Of a stretch of DNA of 64,000 nt, positions 11,099-23,201 are shown in pieces. The notes under the pieces were generated by a model, which was given only the letters and a program-made list of their open reading frames with translations, ran no database searches and was not told the DNA's origin. The stretch covers positions 310,001-374,000 of the forward strand of contig JAWHQI010000506.1 in assembly GCA_033032865.1 (NCBI GenBank), written 5' to 3'. The stretch comes from Dactylorhiza incarnata. Taxonomy: Eukaryota; Streptophyta; Magnoliopsida; Asparagales; Orchidaceae. Each line of letters starts with the position of its first letter. The stretch's first letter is position 1. The translations under genes were made by a program, and so were the position numbers.

Positions 11099-14000
11099 AC
11101 ATGGATCAGTCTAATATTTTAGACATAGTTATAAATAACATAGATTCACCCCCTGCCCAAAAATCATAATTTTTGGGCAACATTTTTCTATGGTTTTATG
11201 TAAATATGGTTTTTCATATTAATGAAATAATTATGGTTAAATATATGCAAAATGACCCAAATCTTGGGTGGTATGATTGTTAGACCCTAATGAGTAACAT
11301 GCCAAAATTTGAGACCATTTGACTCACTGTAGATCATAATATCTCATATTCATAGGAATGTGATGTATAGAGGGGTGGTGTGCATATATCACATTTATGT
11401 ATTTTGTGATTTCATCACTTATGGCTTGTGGTATGCTCATGAAATTTTGGTAACACACCTAGCATAAAGGAGGGTATCATCTTTAGAAATATTAGGATTT
11501 TTGGGAAGAAAAATCCTAAATATTTGAGCAATAATGTATTTGTCACATAAATATATTAATCAAATAAAAGTGATCAAACCACTTAGCATAAATCTGAACT
11601 TCTGATATATGACAATTTAGGATATTATATACCTCTGAAAATTTTATGAGGATTTTTGGAATTAATGTTCTTAGCCATTTGAGCATAATGAATTTTGTCA
11701 CAAAGTGTATTAATGAAATAAACATCACCTAAGATTTAAGAAAAAATCCAATACTCTGTCATATGATGTTTTACCTTGAAATATATCTCTGGAAATTTTG
11801 GTAGGATTTTTGGAAGTCATTCACATTGTAAATTACCAAAAATACCCTTTGTCACACTTATGTATTAATGGAATTTTATATGATCAATATTATAGGGAAA
11901 ATTCTGAAAATTTGGCTATGATGTATTTTGATCATTATAAGTCTATGGTAATTTTTGTAGAATTGTTGATCCAGTAATTTTGGTACTTGCTTTGTAATGT
12001 ATCCAATTGGTAAAAATGTTTGAATATTTAAATGGTGGCATAATCTTTATGAAAATTTTCGAACTTCAGTCAGACATCCTATTTATACATTATATGTCAT
12101 TGATAATTTAGTGAGAGCATTTTGACTTCAGGAATTAGTACTTCATGTGTAAAGTGAGGTGTGCATTATCATTAATGTATTTTTATAAATGGCCAAAATA
12201 GTTGGGAAAATTATGAATTTCTGATCTTCTTGTAATTAGGTCACGTGTAACCTATGGTAAAAAATTTAGGTCATTTGGTCATGTTTTGGCGATGTTCACA
12301 TTATGGAGATTAAATTAGTCCAATGTTGAGTTGGTCTGCGTTTATCAAAAACTTGGGGTAGTGTCTAGGCTAGCCAAAACATGTGGGAATGGAATGAAAT
12401 TTGGAACACAACATTAGAACATACATAACTATAGTTCACATGAGTTGTAGGCTAATTGGAGAAAATATTCCCTATAGAGAAAAGTGAACGGAAGTACGTC
12501 TCGATGAACAATTGAAGTATATTTGAGAGTTTTCTATCCATAGTACTTATAGTGACACTTAGACAATTAAGGTGATCATAATGCATTCAACGTTAGAGAT
12601 AGCATTTAGGTGAACATCTAAGGATTTCCATCACGCATTAGTAAAAGGTCGTCAGTTACCTAAAAGAAATTTAAATCATACTTAAGTAGTATAGAGCAAC
12701 CATGAGGGTAACCTTAACAAGGGTAGTTACCAGTAAGAATAAATATTCTGAGAAAGGAAGGTCTGGGATGTCATCCTAGAATACCATCTAGTACCGCTGC
12801 GAGCCCTTCACCGGGTAGACCTCGGGAAGTCCAGAATTCACCTTAAATTGATATGATCGCCTAAGTAACAAATAAGAGTAATCCCTAACTAAGTTAAATT
12901 TAGAAAAGTAAACCCCGTCCTATTAGGAGGGATGGAACGGTTCAAGATTAGTTAGTCCTACGAGCAGGTGGCTCGGAAATCGTAATGAATATTGCTTGTG
13001 CATAAACTAGTGGCAGGTATTCAGTATGGATCCATTTGTCACACTAATGGCGGTACGTTGACCTTGGCGGGGTGTGGTGAGTTAGAGGGCCAGTAGGTTA
13101 ATTTACTACGGTCTAGCAAACAATCCCTAGTAAACCACCCCCGACCATAAAAGTCTGGCGGGATGTCAGCAAGAGTACGCAAAAGCTCACGGAAGTGCTC
13201 CTAGGACGTGTACATCAGCGTACGTAAGGTTTAGGTCGGGTAGTGTGTATACCTACCTAGAAGTGGAGTGCCCAATCCACTAATTCCGTTGCCACGACGG
13301 AAGTTCCTGAGAGGCTGGCTACCTCCGAAAAGCGGGAACTAAAGGTTTGTGCGCGCAGAGTCGTGTGAGTGAGTTGCATTGTATGAACATAGCATAACAT
13401 ACCATAACATTCATAACATCATAATGACATACACATTTGCAGACCCTTATCATATAAATTAGTATGAGCTCTTTTATATGATAAGTTATAATTCCGGAAA
13501 TCTTAACTTTTAAGTCTGTATGGGCATTCATATAAGTTAAGATACTCTAGATGATGGTGTGGTAGTTTTCTTATCACTTCACTTGCGCTGCATTTATTTA
13601 TTTACTACCCATTACTTACCTACTAATGTTGTCTTACATACTTCATTTATTACATATTGTTCTTGTTCTCACTACTCATTTACCATTTATACTGTTAGTA
13701 ATATCCATGTCACTTGTATTTCTTATTACCCCTTGATGTCCTTCGCTTCGCCATCCCGCTCGGTACCTAGGAGTCGTGGGGGGAGGCGGGCACAAAATGA
13801 CATAGTCTTTTGACTAACGGTCAGATGTGGCCATAACACCAGGAGATCGAGGAGCAGGAACCACAGTACGCCAGGCAGGACATGACGGCAGACCCTGAGG
13901 AGCAGATGTCGCGCATCACTACTTCCATACGGCGACAGGTTGAAGAGTATTTTGTGTTGCTTCCGCATAATATAGTGTGAGAGAGTGCTATGTCATTAAT

Positions 14001-14293
14001 ATTTCCGTTTGGATATGTATCGGGCTTAATCCCTTGCACTCTTTTAGATTTGTACTCATTGTGGACTATTTGCACCTTTCTTTATATATATATATATATA
14101 TATGTGTGTTGTGATGTGGACTTGTCATATTTGTGATATTACTTCTTGCAAATTGGCCTGTGTAATGATCAAACTAATCGGCAGGAGTGGCGTCGAGCGT
14201 TGATGACTAACGCGTGAGTTGGTGTCACCGTAAGACAGCAGTCCTGGGCGTATGATCCCGGAACTCTCCAGTAAGGAGGAGGGGGATCTTACA
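11099..14293. mobile_element. LTR-like sequence Y, host of copia A
   Basis: 3.2 kb with no coding sequence I can recognise. It ends in GGGGGATCTTACA at 14293, directly against an internal part of the Athila LTR (14294 equals 23070). As with X, a TTACA terminus abutting the inside of another LTR suggests the end of an inserted element. Composition changes along it: AT-rich to about 12500, then GC-richer with short direct repeats, and a TA microsatellite at 14086-14103. It may be a long LTR of a Del/Tekay-type gypsy element; this is an inference from the end sequence and length. Confidence 0.4.
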
Positions 14294-14426
14294 ATACAAA
14301 TACCCTAGATTAGAAATAATTTTCATAAAGAACTAGTTATAAGCTAAAATTAACATGAAAACTAAAAGTTCATATTAAATAATTACTAAAATTTCTATTA
14401 AAAAGTTATATAAATACTACTTATCA
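14294..14426 (-). repeat. Start of Athila 3' LTR (133 bp visible)
   Basis: It matches 23070-23201 with a few differences. In element orientation it begins TGATAAGTAGT (against TGAAAGGTAGT in the 5' LTR). The remaining ~1.6 kb of this LTR is not present to the left, where Y begins. Confidence 0.88.
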
Positions 14427-14441
14427 AATCCCCCCATACTT
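14427..14441 (-). promoter_or_regulatory. Athila polypurine tract
   Basis: The minus strand reads AAGTATGGGGGGATT directly before the 3' LTR start. The same core AAGTATGGGGG recurs at about 15788-15800. Confidence 0.8.
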
Positions 14442-16074
14442 GAGATTTTGCTATTCCAGAGCAAAAGTATGAGACATAATTTATAAGACATCCATAAAAT
14501 TTTTAATTATAAACTAAAATTTCATTTAACCAAAAGTTAGGTTAAAAATAAATTCTAGGAGGTATTAAAGTCTAAGTTATGATAATGATTTGAAAAGAGA
14601 GGAAGTGTTTAGGCAAGGACTTCTCGAGATGACTAACTAGCAAACAAAATTGTAGAAATTATAAAACTAAATTAGATTAAAATTTTAAGAACTCTATCTT
14701 AAAAGAAACTTAAGGAAAAGTAACTTACTAAATATTGCTCTCTCCATAATTTAACTAAATCTAGATCAATGATAATTGGCTAAGAGGGATTTCACAAAAT
14801 TTGGCATAAGAAGAGATCTTTGAAACTCAATTTTTTTCTAATTTGTATATGTTTAGGAGTAATGAATTTTATCCTCTTACTCCATGCAATATAATCTTTT
14901 ATAACTCTCTTCTAATAAAAACCCAAAATGTATATGTTTAGCAGTAATAAATTTTATCATCTTACTCCATGTCATATAATCTTTTAAAAGATTTTGGGTG
15001 CATATGTTTAGTGAAAATAGATTTTATCCTCTTATTCCCATGACATATGATCTTTTAAAACACTTTTTTTATGCTATCAAAAGGGGTGAGTAGGAAAGAT
15101 TTCTAGCTTATAAATTAAATTATGTTGAGACCAAATTCTAGTAAATTTAAATTTCCTAAGATCTAAAAAGTCAGAAGAAAAAATAATAGAAATCTAAAGA
15201 GGTTTAACAAATTTACTACAAAATGAAGCTACTTAAAATTAAAAGAGAAGTCATGCAAAAGAAAATTATCTAATCAAGCTCAAACCATAAAATGATTCTT
15301 AAAACAAGATTACCTAAAATTTAGATTTATCAAACTATGATAAACAAAATTTTAGCCAATTAAAAACATAAAAATACTTATAAATATTCTCAACTAAATT
15401 TCTAAGAAATTACAAAAACAACAAGTAGGGGTTTAATAATTTTGTTTTTTGGTTTTTTTGTTCTAAGTTTTTCATATTTTTTTTTTGGAATTTTTGATAT
15501 TATCTTTTTTTGGATTTTTGATAATAAAAGAAAGGAAACTAGTCTTAAACCTAACAACAATTGTTTTGTTAACTCTTGGATTTCACAAGGTACACCCCAT
15601 GAAAGGTTCTCAACGGTACTAGGAGGTAAGATGGGATGATAGCCCAAACGTCCCTTTCCAAGATTTAAATTTTTTATTTTCTAAATTTTTTGAATTTTTG
15701 GGTTTTACAAGTGCTTAAATGTAAGAAAAACATGATTTTTTTTTGAAGATTTTCTTACTTAAGAACTACATTTTTAAGAGCTATTTACACCCCCATACTT
15801 AAAGTTAAACATTGTCCTCAATGTTTAAAACTAAGTATAAGGTAAAAAACAAGAGAAAAAGTAAATAATGTGCAAGACAAAGCAAAAAAAGAAATGCAAG
15901 ATAAAAGAGAAGAATGAAGAAGGAAAAATGGCTTCCCTGATTTTGAGGATGCGGAGGGAAGCAGTGGTTACCTACAAAACATGTTAAGAACAAAAACAAA
16001 AACAAAAAAACAATAAAAAGATAACTGTGTGGTGCCTACCAAAAGCGCTTTGTTTAAGGTCGCGTGCGCTCACG
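14442..16074 (-). other. Athila 3' non-coding region
   Basis: 1.6 kb, AT-rich, without an open frame of note. Three copies of a ~60-base AT-rich unit containing GTATATGTTTAG or GCATATGTTTAG and ATTTTATC lie at about 14845-15060. A second polypurine-like motif (minus strand AAGTATGGGGGTGT) is at 15787-15800, next to an imperfect palindrome AACATTGTCCTCAATGTTT (15808-15826). Positions 15570-15668 repeat a segment of the element leader (see 21275-21370). An env-like gene is absent or beyond recognition. Confidence 0.6.
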
Positions 16075-17163
16075 ATATTGGTGGAAGAATTATTGAATCA
16101 CTCTTTTCGTTCAACATATCTCCTGGAAGATATAACTTAAGACGATGCTCGTTAACTTTGAAGGAACCTTTTTCCGGGTGGGAAATTAGAATTGTCCCAT
16201 AGGACCAAACCTCTTTAACAATAAAGGGTCCGGACAATCGAGATTTTAGCTTCCCGAAAAAAGGCGAAGACGAGAATTATAAAGGAGGACGAGATCGTCC
16301 GGCGAAAAAGTTTTAGGAAATTTTATATGCTTATCGTGATAAAACTTTGTTCGCTCCATATATAATTTGTTATTTTCGTATGCATTCGCTCGCTGCTCGT
16401 CTAATTCGTTCATTTGAAATTTTCTTTGTTCGGCCACTAACGTAGAATCGAGGTTTAAAAATTTATACGCCCAAAATGCGCGGTGTTCAGTTCGACCGGA
16501 AGGTGGCAAGCCTTGCCATAAACCATTCGATATGGTGTACAACCGATAGAGGTCTTTTACGCCGTTCGATAGGCCCATAGCGCATCATCGAGCTTAAGTG
16601 CCCAATCCTTCTGATTTATAGAAATTGTTTTTTTTCTAAAATCCGCTTTAATTCTCGATTTACGACTTCGACTTGGCCGCTCGTTTGTGGGTGATAAGCA
16701 GTGGATAGTTTATGCGTGACACCATATTTTGCTAAGATTTTCGTGAATTGGGTATTGAAAAATGGGTGCCCCGATCACTAACTATAGCGCGTGGCGTACC
16801 AAATCGAGAGAATAATTTTTTTAAGAAGTTAACGAAGACTTACGCATTGTTGGTGGGGAGAGCTTGCACTTCCGCCCACCTCGACACGTAGTCGACCGCA
16901 ACTAGAATATACTTGTTTGAAAAAGATGGAGGGAGAGGACCAACAAAATCAATACCCCAAAGATCGAAAATTTTGCATTTTAAGAAAATATTTTGGGGCA
17001 TCTCTTCCTCACTCGAGACACATCTTCTCACTACCTGGTCCGCGCAAACACGAAATTGAAATGGGTCCTCCCAAAAGTAATTCTTTAAATCAGAAAAGAA
17101 TTTCTTCTTTTGCTGACTCGAGAATTCATTTGGTAGGACCCGGGCTACTAAATAGTTAGCCAA
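16075..17163 (-). pseudogene. Athila integrase, zinc finger deleted
   Basis: The frame from 17163 opens with the linker seen in Athila pol (YLVARVLPNEFSSQQKKKFF), reaches CADQVVRRCVSSEEEMPQNIF, then the first catalytic region LWGIDFVGP. The HHCC zinc-binding domain that normally lies between RRCV and EMPQ is missing, an in-frame-looking deletion of roughly 50 residues. Downstream, in other frames, SDRGTHF (second aspartate) and [17 protein letters not shown] (glutamate) can be read near 16780 and 16690. The C-terminal segment 16578-16246 and on to 16075 has ELDEQRANAYEN and KLKSRLSGPF. It has several frameshifts and cannot give a working integrase. Confidence 0.88.
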
Positions 17164-17708
17164 ATCCGCGAACCAGGGGTGGAAGATGTATTTATATTTT
17201 TGAGAGCAAGGAGGCGCTCTTTTGGGAATTTATCATTAATATCGACTTCTATTACTACTTCCGTAGCGGGATTTTCTAGACGGGAAAGATGGTCGGCCGC
17301 CAGGTTTTTGGCTCCCCTTTTGTCCTGGATCTCTAAGTCAAACTCCTGCAAGAGGAGGATCCATCGCAAAATACGGGGCTTGGCGTCTGATTTTCTTAAA
17401 AGATATCTAAGAGAAGTGTGATCTGTGAAAACAATTACTTTGGAGAGAGTGATGTACGACCAAAACTTATCGAAGGCAAAAACAATCGCTAGAAGCTCCT
17501 TCTCTGTAGTGGTGTAATTTGCTTGTGCCGACGTGAGTGTTTTGCTCGCATAATAAATCAGGTGGAAATACTTACTCACTCGTTGGCTTAATACGACACC
17601 TACCACAATATCACTCGCATCACACATAATTTCAAAGGGTAGCGACCAATCCGAGGCGACTAAAATCAGAGAATTTATAAGTTTTTCTTTAATAAGTTTA
17701 AAGGCCAA
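17148..17708 (-). pseudogene. Athila RNase H
   Basis: Gypsy-type RNase H: CDASDIVVGVVLSQR near the start (the A of the family's CDASxxAxGAVL is replaced by V), YYASKTLTSAQANYTTTEKELLAIVFA, FTDHTSLRYLL, then RILRWILLLQEFDLEI and AADHLSRLEN. Removes RNA from the RNA:DNA hybrid. It overlaps the integrase frame by 16 bases at its end, which reflects local frameshifting of a single polyprotein. It is separated from RT by a disrupted stretch 17709-17818. Confidence 0.9.
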
Positions 17709-17818
17709 ATGGCATTCATCATTAAAAAGGAAAGAGGATTCTTTCTCGAGAAGATGGGTTAACGGCTTCGTGATTTTGGAAAAATTTTGTATAAAGCGTC
17801 GATAAAACCCTGCGTGTC

Positions 17819-18796
17819 CTATGAAACTCTAATAGCTTTTACATTCGTTGGAGGGGGGAGTTTTTCAATTACTTCGATCTTAGCCCTATTGACCTCGATC
17901 ACTTTGCCCGATATTTTATGGCCAAGGACTAATCCTTCTTTGACCATAAAATGATATTTGTCCCAATTGAGAGCTAAATTTGTTTCCTCACAACGTTGTA
18001 GCACACGCTCGAGATATTTTAAACAAATTTTGAAAGGGTTTTCGAAAACGGAAAAGTTGTCCATGAAAACTTCCATCACTTCCTCAACTAATTTATCGAA
18101 TATCGCCATCATACATCTTTGGAATGTAGCCGGCGCATTACAAAGACCAAATGGCATCCTTCGATAAGCAAAGGTACCAAAGGGACAAGGGAATGTTGTT
18201 TTCTCTTGGACGTCGGGCGAAATAGTGATTTGAAAATATCCCGACAAACCATCGAGAAAACAATAGTAGGAGTGACCTGAAAGGCGCTCTAAGATTTGAT
18301 CGATAAAAAGTAACGAGAAGTGATCCTTACGGGTGGCATCATTTAGTTTTCGATAATCGATGCACATCTGCCAACCCGTAACGGTATGGGTTGGAATCAA
18401 TTCATTGTTTTCATTTGTTACTACCGTTACGCCGCCTTTTTTCGGCACGACTTGTACCGGGCTAACCCAAGTACTATCCGATATCGGGTAGATGATTCCC
18501 GCATCTAAAAGTTTGATAACTTTGGCCTTAACGACTTCTTTCATATTCGGTTTTAGCGGTCATTGAGGCTGGACCGTGTTGCGGGAATTATCTTCGAGGA
18601 AGATTTTGTGAGTGCAGATGGAAGGGTTTATACCCTTGATATCAGATATTTGCCATGCAATTGCGCGGCGATGCTTGCTTAAGACTATAGTCAATTCAGA
18701 CATTTCTGAATCGCTAAGTTCAGATGAAACGATAACGGGTAGCTTAGACTCTTTTTCTAAAAATAGATATTTTAGGTGAGGAGGGAGTTGTTTCAA
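17819..18796 (-). pseudogene. Athila reverse transcriptase
   Basis: Two frames. 18796-18560 holds the N-terminal Athila segment (AWQISDIKGINPSICTHKI). 18544-17819 holds the RT palm: DSTWVSPVQVVPKKGG, MCIDYRKLNDATRKDHF, FCLDG-type motif as FLDGLSGYFQI, FPCPFGTFAYRRMPFGLCNAPATFQRCM. The catalytic box reads FMDNFSVF where the family has (F/Y)xDDFSVF, so the second active-site aspartate is replaced by asparagine. The domain ends at a stop after NVKAIRVS. Expected to be catalytically dead. Confidence 0.93.
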
Positions 18797-18832
18797 TTCT
18801 AAAACGGGTGACTCTTCATAGGAAGTTTTGAT

Positions 18833-19555
18833 TTATAATTTTTCTAAAAGTAATAGTTCGGGTGGTGTGGAGCAAGAGACTTCTTCTAAACAAAAGAGCT
18901 CGGAATCGTGACTCAATATGGAGACTAACTCGGGAAGTGAATAAAATTCGTTCTCAAAACATTCTTCTAAATAGAAGCATGATTCGTCATTCTCTAAGGT
19001 GTTTCGCATCGAGGGATTTATACTAAAAGTAACTTCATCGTCTCCAACCCGAAGGAGGAGCTTTCCGTTACTTACGTCGATAATTGTGCGGGAGGTGGAA
19101 AGGAAGGGGCGGTCGAGTATGAGGGTTACTTCGGCATCCTCTTCGATGTCAAGAATGACAAAGTCCACCGGGATGATGAACTTGTCAACCTTAACGAGCA
19201 CATCCTCCACTATCCCTACCGGATATTTTAATGAATGATCCGTTAATTGAATAGTCATTCGAGTGGGGCTAGGATTTCCTAGACCTAACTTTTTGAATAA
19301 TGAAAAATGCATGAGATTGATGCTTGCTCCAAGATCCGCTAAGGTGTGTTTTACTAACGAATTGCCAAATAGACACGGGATGGAGAACCGCCCTGGATCA
19401 TTTGCTTTTTGAGGCAATTTGTTGAGTACAACTGTGGAGCATTCTGTGTTTAAGGAAATGTGCGAAATATCTTCTAATTTCTTCTTATTGGAGAGCAACT
19501 CCTTAAGATATTTCACATACTTCAACATTTGAGAGAGTCTCGCAGAAGGGTACAT
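18833..19555 (-). pseudogene. Athila protease region of gag-pol
   Basis: A 240-residue frame. The aspartic protease site reads LADLGASINLM at about residues 91-101, the D-[LS]-G-[AS] form usual in this lineage, and the second conserved part is EVTLILDRPFLSTSRTIIDV. It cleaves Gag-Pol during particle maturation. It follows the gag C-terminus after a ~340-base disrupted stretch (19556-19896). An acidic tail with glutamate-rich repeats leads toward RT. Confidence 0.88.
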
Positions 19556-19896
19556 TAATATGAATTTTTTTTTAAATCTCTAAATTTTCTTTTTATTTTT
19601 CTCGGCGCACTCGCTCCTAAGCTTAGATTGATATGGGATATTAGAACTAGAACGTGCGGAGCTAGCATAGCGGGCAAATTAGAAGATGAAATAGGAGTAG
19701 GAGGAGGAGAAGAAGTTATCTTGGGTTCATCCTATTTTGAAACCACCTCCTTCCCGCTTCGGAGTGTAATCACGTTCGCGCTCTCCCTTGGATTTTGCTC
19801 CATATTTCCCGGTAGTGCTCCTTGCTGACGCTCGGAGAACATCTTCGCGAGTTGGCCCACTTGATTCTCTAAATTTTTGATCGATCTGGTAAGGTT

Positions 19897-21161
19897 CTAG
19901 ATGTTCGTTTCATTTGTAGCAACATATTTTGCAAAGACCTCTTCGAGCGGAGAGAAATTTTGTTGTTGCTGTTGAAAACTGGGTGGATTAAAATTTGGAG
20001 GGGGAGTTAAGTTAAGAAGTTGATTAGGAGGTTGATTCAAATTTAAAGGACGCTGAGCATTTCCTTGGTTGCTCCACGAGAAATTAGGATGGTTCCTATA
20101 ACCCGCATTGTAAGTGTTGTTGTATGGAGCAGAGTTTGGGTTATAGGAAGGCTGAGGTGGATTTCCCATGTAGTCAACTTGTTCTTCAATTAAAACATTA
20201 TTAGCCTAAGGAGGAGTGGTGGAGGAAGCAGACATCTCCGCCACTTGCTTTGTTAGGCGTTGAACTTGTAAAGCTAAATTTGCATTTGCATCAATTTCAA
20301 AAATTCTGGCTGGCTTGCTAGGCTTAGCTCCGGTTATATTCCATTGGTACGCATTCATGGCCATTTCCTCAAAAAGCTCTTGAGCGGACTCCGGGGTTTT
20401 CCTATTTAATGTACCCCCGACGGCCGCATCAATCATTTGCTTAGTTGGAAATTCAAGCCATTATAAAATATTTGCACTTGTTGCCAAGTGGGAAGTGTAT
20501 GGTGAGGCATCTACGCAAAAGCTCCTTGAAGCGCTCCCATGTATCATAGAGAGTCTCCGAGTCGATTTGCATAAATGATGCAATATCTGTTTGCATTTTG
20601 GCGGTCTTTGCAGGCGAAAAATATTTAGTGACAAATTTTTCCGTCATATCGGCCCATGTAGTGATGGACTCCCTAGGAAATGAGCCCAACCACTGGTTGG
20701 CCCTAGACCGCAAAGAAAAAGGAAAAAATACGTAATCGAATGGCATCATCAGTGATGTCATTGATTTTAAACGTGACGCAAATTTTGAGAAAATTAGAAA
20801 TATGACAATTTGGATCTTCGTCCGGCTGACCATCGAAGGTCACTGATTGCTGCACCATTTGTATGATGCTGGACTTGATCTCAAAGTTATTGTCTGCCAA
20901 CATGGGGCGAACAATACTTGACTGTGTGCCTTCCAGATTCGGCCGTGCATAATAGGACATAGTCCATTGCGCGACCTCATTAGGAATGGGGGTGTTATGA
21001 TTAGAAGGATTGAGATTAGGATCCATATTTGATGTGTTGGTGTCCCCGATCGACTCTTTGAATAATAAGTGTATTTCCTGATCACGAGAATGACGACACC
21101 GCGAAAGGGTTCGCTCGATCTCTAGATCAAAAGGAATATTCGAAGTGCTACCTCGGGTCAT
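19897..21161 (-). pseudogene. Athila gag
   Basis: The capsid region is spread over four frames. 21161-20703 has the N-terminus ending in CHISNFLKICVTFKIND. After a frameshift near 20725 the frame 20833-20453 gives FSLRSRANQWLGSFP and KFVTKYFSPAKTAKMQ. After another near 20450 comes the segment with ESAQELFEEMAMNAYQW. After a stop near 20204 comes the asparagine- and proline-rich tail with NHPNFSWSNQGN and a QQQQQ run. These phrases are typical of Athila gag. The protein would form the particle core; the frameshifts rule that out. Confidence 0.92.
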
Positions 21162-21274
21162 ACACTAAAAAGGAAAGAGGGAAAGAAGAAAGAGAAAAGA
21201 GATAATAATAAAACTAAAAATAAAGAAAGAGGAAAACTTGATTATTATATTTTTTATTTTAGGCGGATTAAGTT

Positions 21275-21370
21275 AGTCTTGGATTTCCCGAGGTATACCT
21301 TGTGAGTGGTTCTCACCAGTACTAGGAGGTGCGATGGGATGATAACCCAAACGTCCCTTTCCAAGATTTA
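21275..21370 (-). repeat. Leader copy of a ~95-bp Athila internal repeat
   Basis: Sequence between the primer site and gag containing TACTAGGAGGTGCGATGGG and CCAAACGTCCCTTTCCAAGA matches 15570-15668 in the 3' non-coding region of the same element, in the same orientation, with roughly 15-20% differences. The match covers about 95 bases. Confidence 0.8.
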
Positions 21371-21466
21371 GATTACACCTTTAAGAAAATATTTTTTTTG
21401 GATTTAGAAAAAGAAACAAAAATGATAAAATTAATAGCTATCCTCTTTTCAAAATATCTACGCAAG

Positions 21467-21484
21467 TCCCCGACAACGGCGCCA
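21467..21484 (-). promoter_or_regulatory. Athila primer binding site
   Basis: The minus strand reads TGGCGCCGTTGTCGGGGA, six bases after the LTR end. It matches, with one difference, the aspartate-tRNA-type primer site common in Athila and Tat elements. Confidence 0.9.
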
Positions 21485-21490
21485 TAAACT

Positions 21491-23201
21491 TGATATAGAA
21501 ATTTAGTGTTTGCAAAGCAAAGGGTTAAAGATGTTTTTCAAAACTATATCCAATAAAGGCAAGTGTACCTTATCGTCTATAGTATAGGATATTTAGAAAT
21601 GCCAAGGTCGTATTCCACTGGGAGCGTTGATTACTTCTACTTCGAGGAAAATCACTATTATCTTATCTATTAAATTTTGAGGTTTTGTTTTACTTAGCTA
21701 AAAGAGAAAATTGCAAGCTAAAAGAAAGGTTTAAACGATGGTAAAAAGCTTAGTGCTCAATCAAAAATCACCTTGGAGTGAAAATAATCAAGTGAAAGAA
21801 AAATAAATCTAATTCCGTTTTAATTAAACTACTTGACCGTGGAGGTTCCCGAAGCTTGAACATTCTTCTCTTGAGGTTGATGCCCAACTAAGATTAGGAA
21901 AAATCAACCGAACTTTCGTTCTATAATCGATTACCCAAAACTTGCTTTACGCTGTGAACCCCACTATTGGATTTGACTCCAATCCGGGAGATTTACATCA
22001 TCCTCTCTCGAGGGGTGCGTGCAACTCTCTTTACTCTTGAATGATCAATTCATGCTTTGAGCCTCTCGGCTAGCTAAGTATGAAAACCTAAGCGAAAACC
22101 CTACATCGAAAATATGGCCTCACTAGTTAAAAATCAAGGGTAATTCAAGTGTTAAAAAAATGAAAAAAGAGAGCTTAGAAAATCATAACTTGATTATCTC
22201 ATCCTCGGATCATTTCGATCGAGCACTAATGAGAATTAGTTAATCATAGTGGAGGGGAGAGAGAAAAAAATAAAATTGCATAAAGGAAAAATTACTAAGA
22301 TAGAAGGAGAAAAAGAAAGAGAGCAAACTAAATTTTATTGATACCGAAACTATTACAAGCTTTAAAAGGGATTACAATGCTAGGAAGCAAAAGATTACAA
22401 GCTTAAACTAGACTATTGTAAGAAGGAAAATTAGAACATTACTTGACATGAAGAGAAAGAGAACATGAACGGTAAAGACATGAAAAAGCATGAAAGAAAC
22501 AAGATAATGCTCACTATGAGCTCTAGCAGCACCTCCCCCTCTCAAAATTTCTGAACCCTGGACTCAAGGAGAACTCTGGAATTTATAGGAAAAATTTTTA
22601 ATACACGCCCCCGGTCACGGGCGTGACTGGGGGGTGTGTAAGCAATGTTCATCTCAGCTCCGACAGCGGTGTGGGTCATGCGTGCGGCGTGGCAGAAAAG
22701 GGCATTACAGGCCCATGTAATGTTGGTCACGGGCGTGTAATTTGGCAGCTTCATTAAATGCGATGTGGGTCTAGATTGCGACGTGGCGGTGAACAGGGAT
22801 CATGCGCGAATGTCATGAGCTTGACTTCTGGGTCACGGGCGTGGCTTGTGTTAACTTCTCGATGGCAACACTGCTGGCAGGATCCTATATTTACACGCCC
22901 CAGGTCACGGGTGTGACCCTTGGGTCACAGGCATGATTGGGGGGCGTGACTTGTTGTGGAATGGCTCAATTGCGCGGCACCAATTCTGGATGATCTTATC
23001 ATTACACACCCTTAGTCATAGGCGTGACCGAGGGCGTGTAATGCAAATTTTTCCCAAATTCTGCAAAAAATACAAATACCCTAGATTAGAAATAATTCTC
23101 ATAAAAGAACTAGTTATAAGCTAAAATTGACATGAAACTAAAAGTTCATATTAAATATTTACTAAAATTCTATTAAAAAGTTATATAAATACTACCTTTC
23201 A
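21491..23201 (-). repeat. Athila 5' LTR (1711 bp)
   Basis: Bounded by TGATATAG (21491) and ACCTTTCA (23201), so it is TG...CA in element orientation. A related sequence is present at 56280-57361. A dense set of GTCACG/CGTGAC palindromes occupies 22600-23045, in the upstream half in element orientation. The adjoining sequence at 23202 is LTR of element D, which Athila apparently entered. Confidence 0.9.
22600..23045. repeat. GTCACG-GG-CGTGAC palindrome cluster in the Athila LTR
   Basis: GTCACGGGCGTGAC, a 14-base palindrome apart from its central pair, occurs intact near 22613 and with one side altered near 22734, 22831, 22906, 22924 and 23014. The second Athila LTR fragment (56940-57361) has equivalents such as GTCACGCCTGTGAC. 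Confidence 0.8.

Larger units (their letters stand above)
14294..23201 (-). mobile_element. Athila-type Ty3/gypsy retrotransposon (degenerate)
   Basis: Minus-strand element with 5' LTR 21491-23201, primer site 21467-21484, gag 19897-21161, protease 18833-19555, RT 17819-18796, RNase H 17148-17708, integrase 16075-17163, long 3' non-coding region, and the first 133 bases of the 3' LTR (14294-14426) before sequence Y. Gag, protease (DLGAS) and RT phrases (MCIDYRKLNDATRKDHF) are those of the Athila lineage. Every domain has at least one frameshift or lost residue. No env-like frame is visible after integrase, although many Athila elements have one there. Confidence 0.92.
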
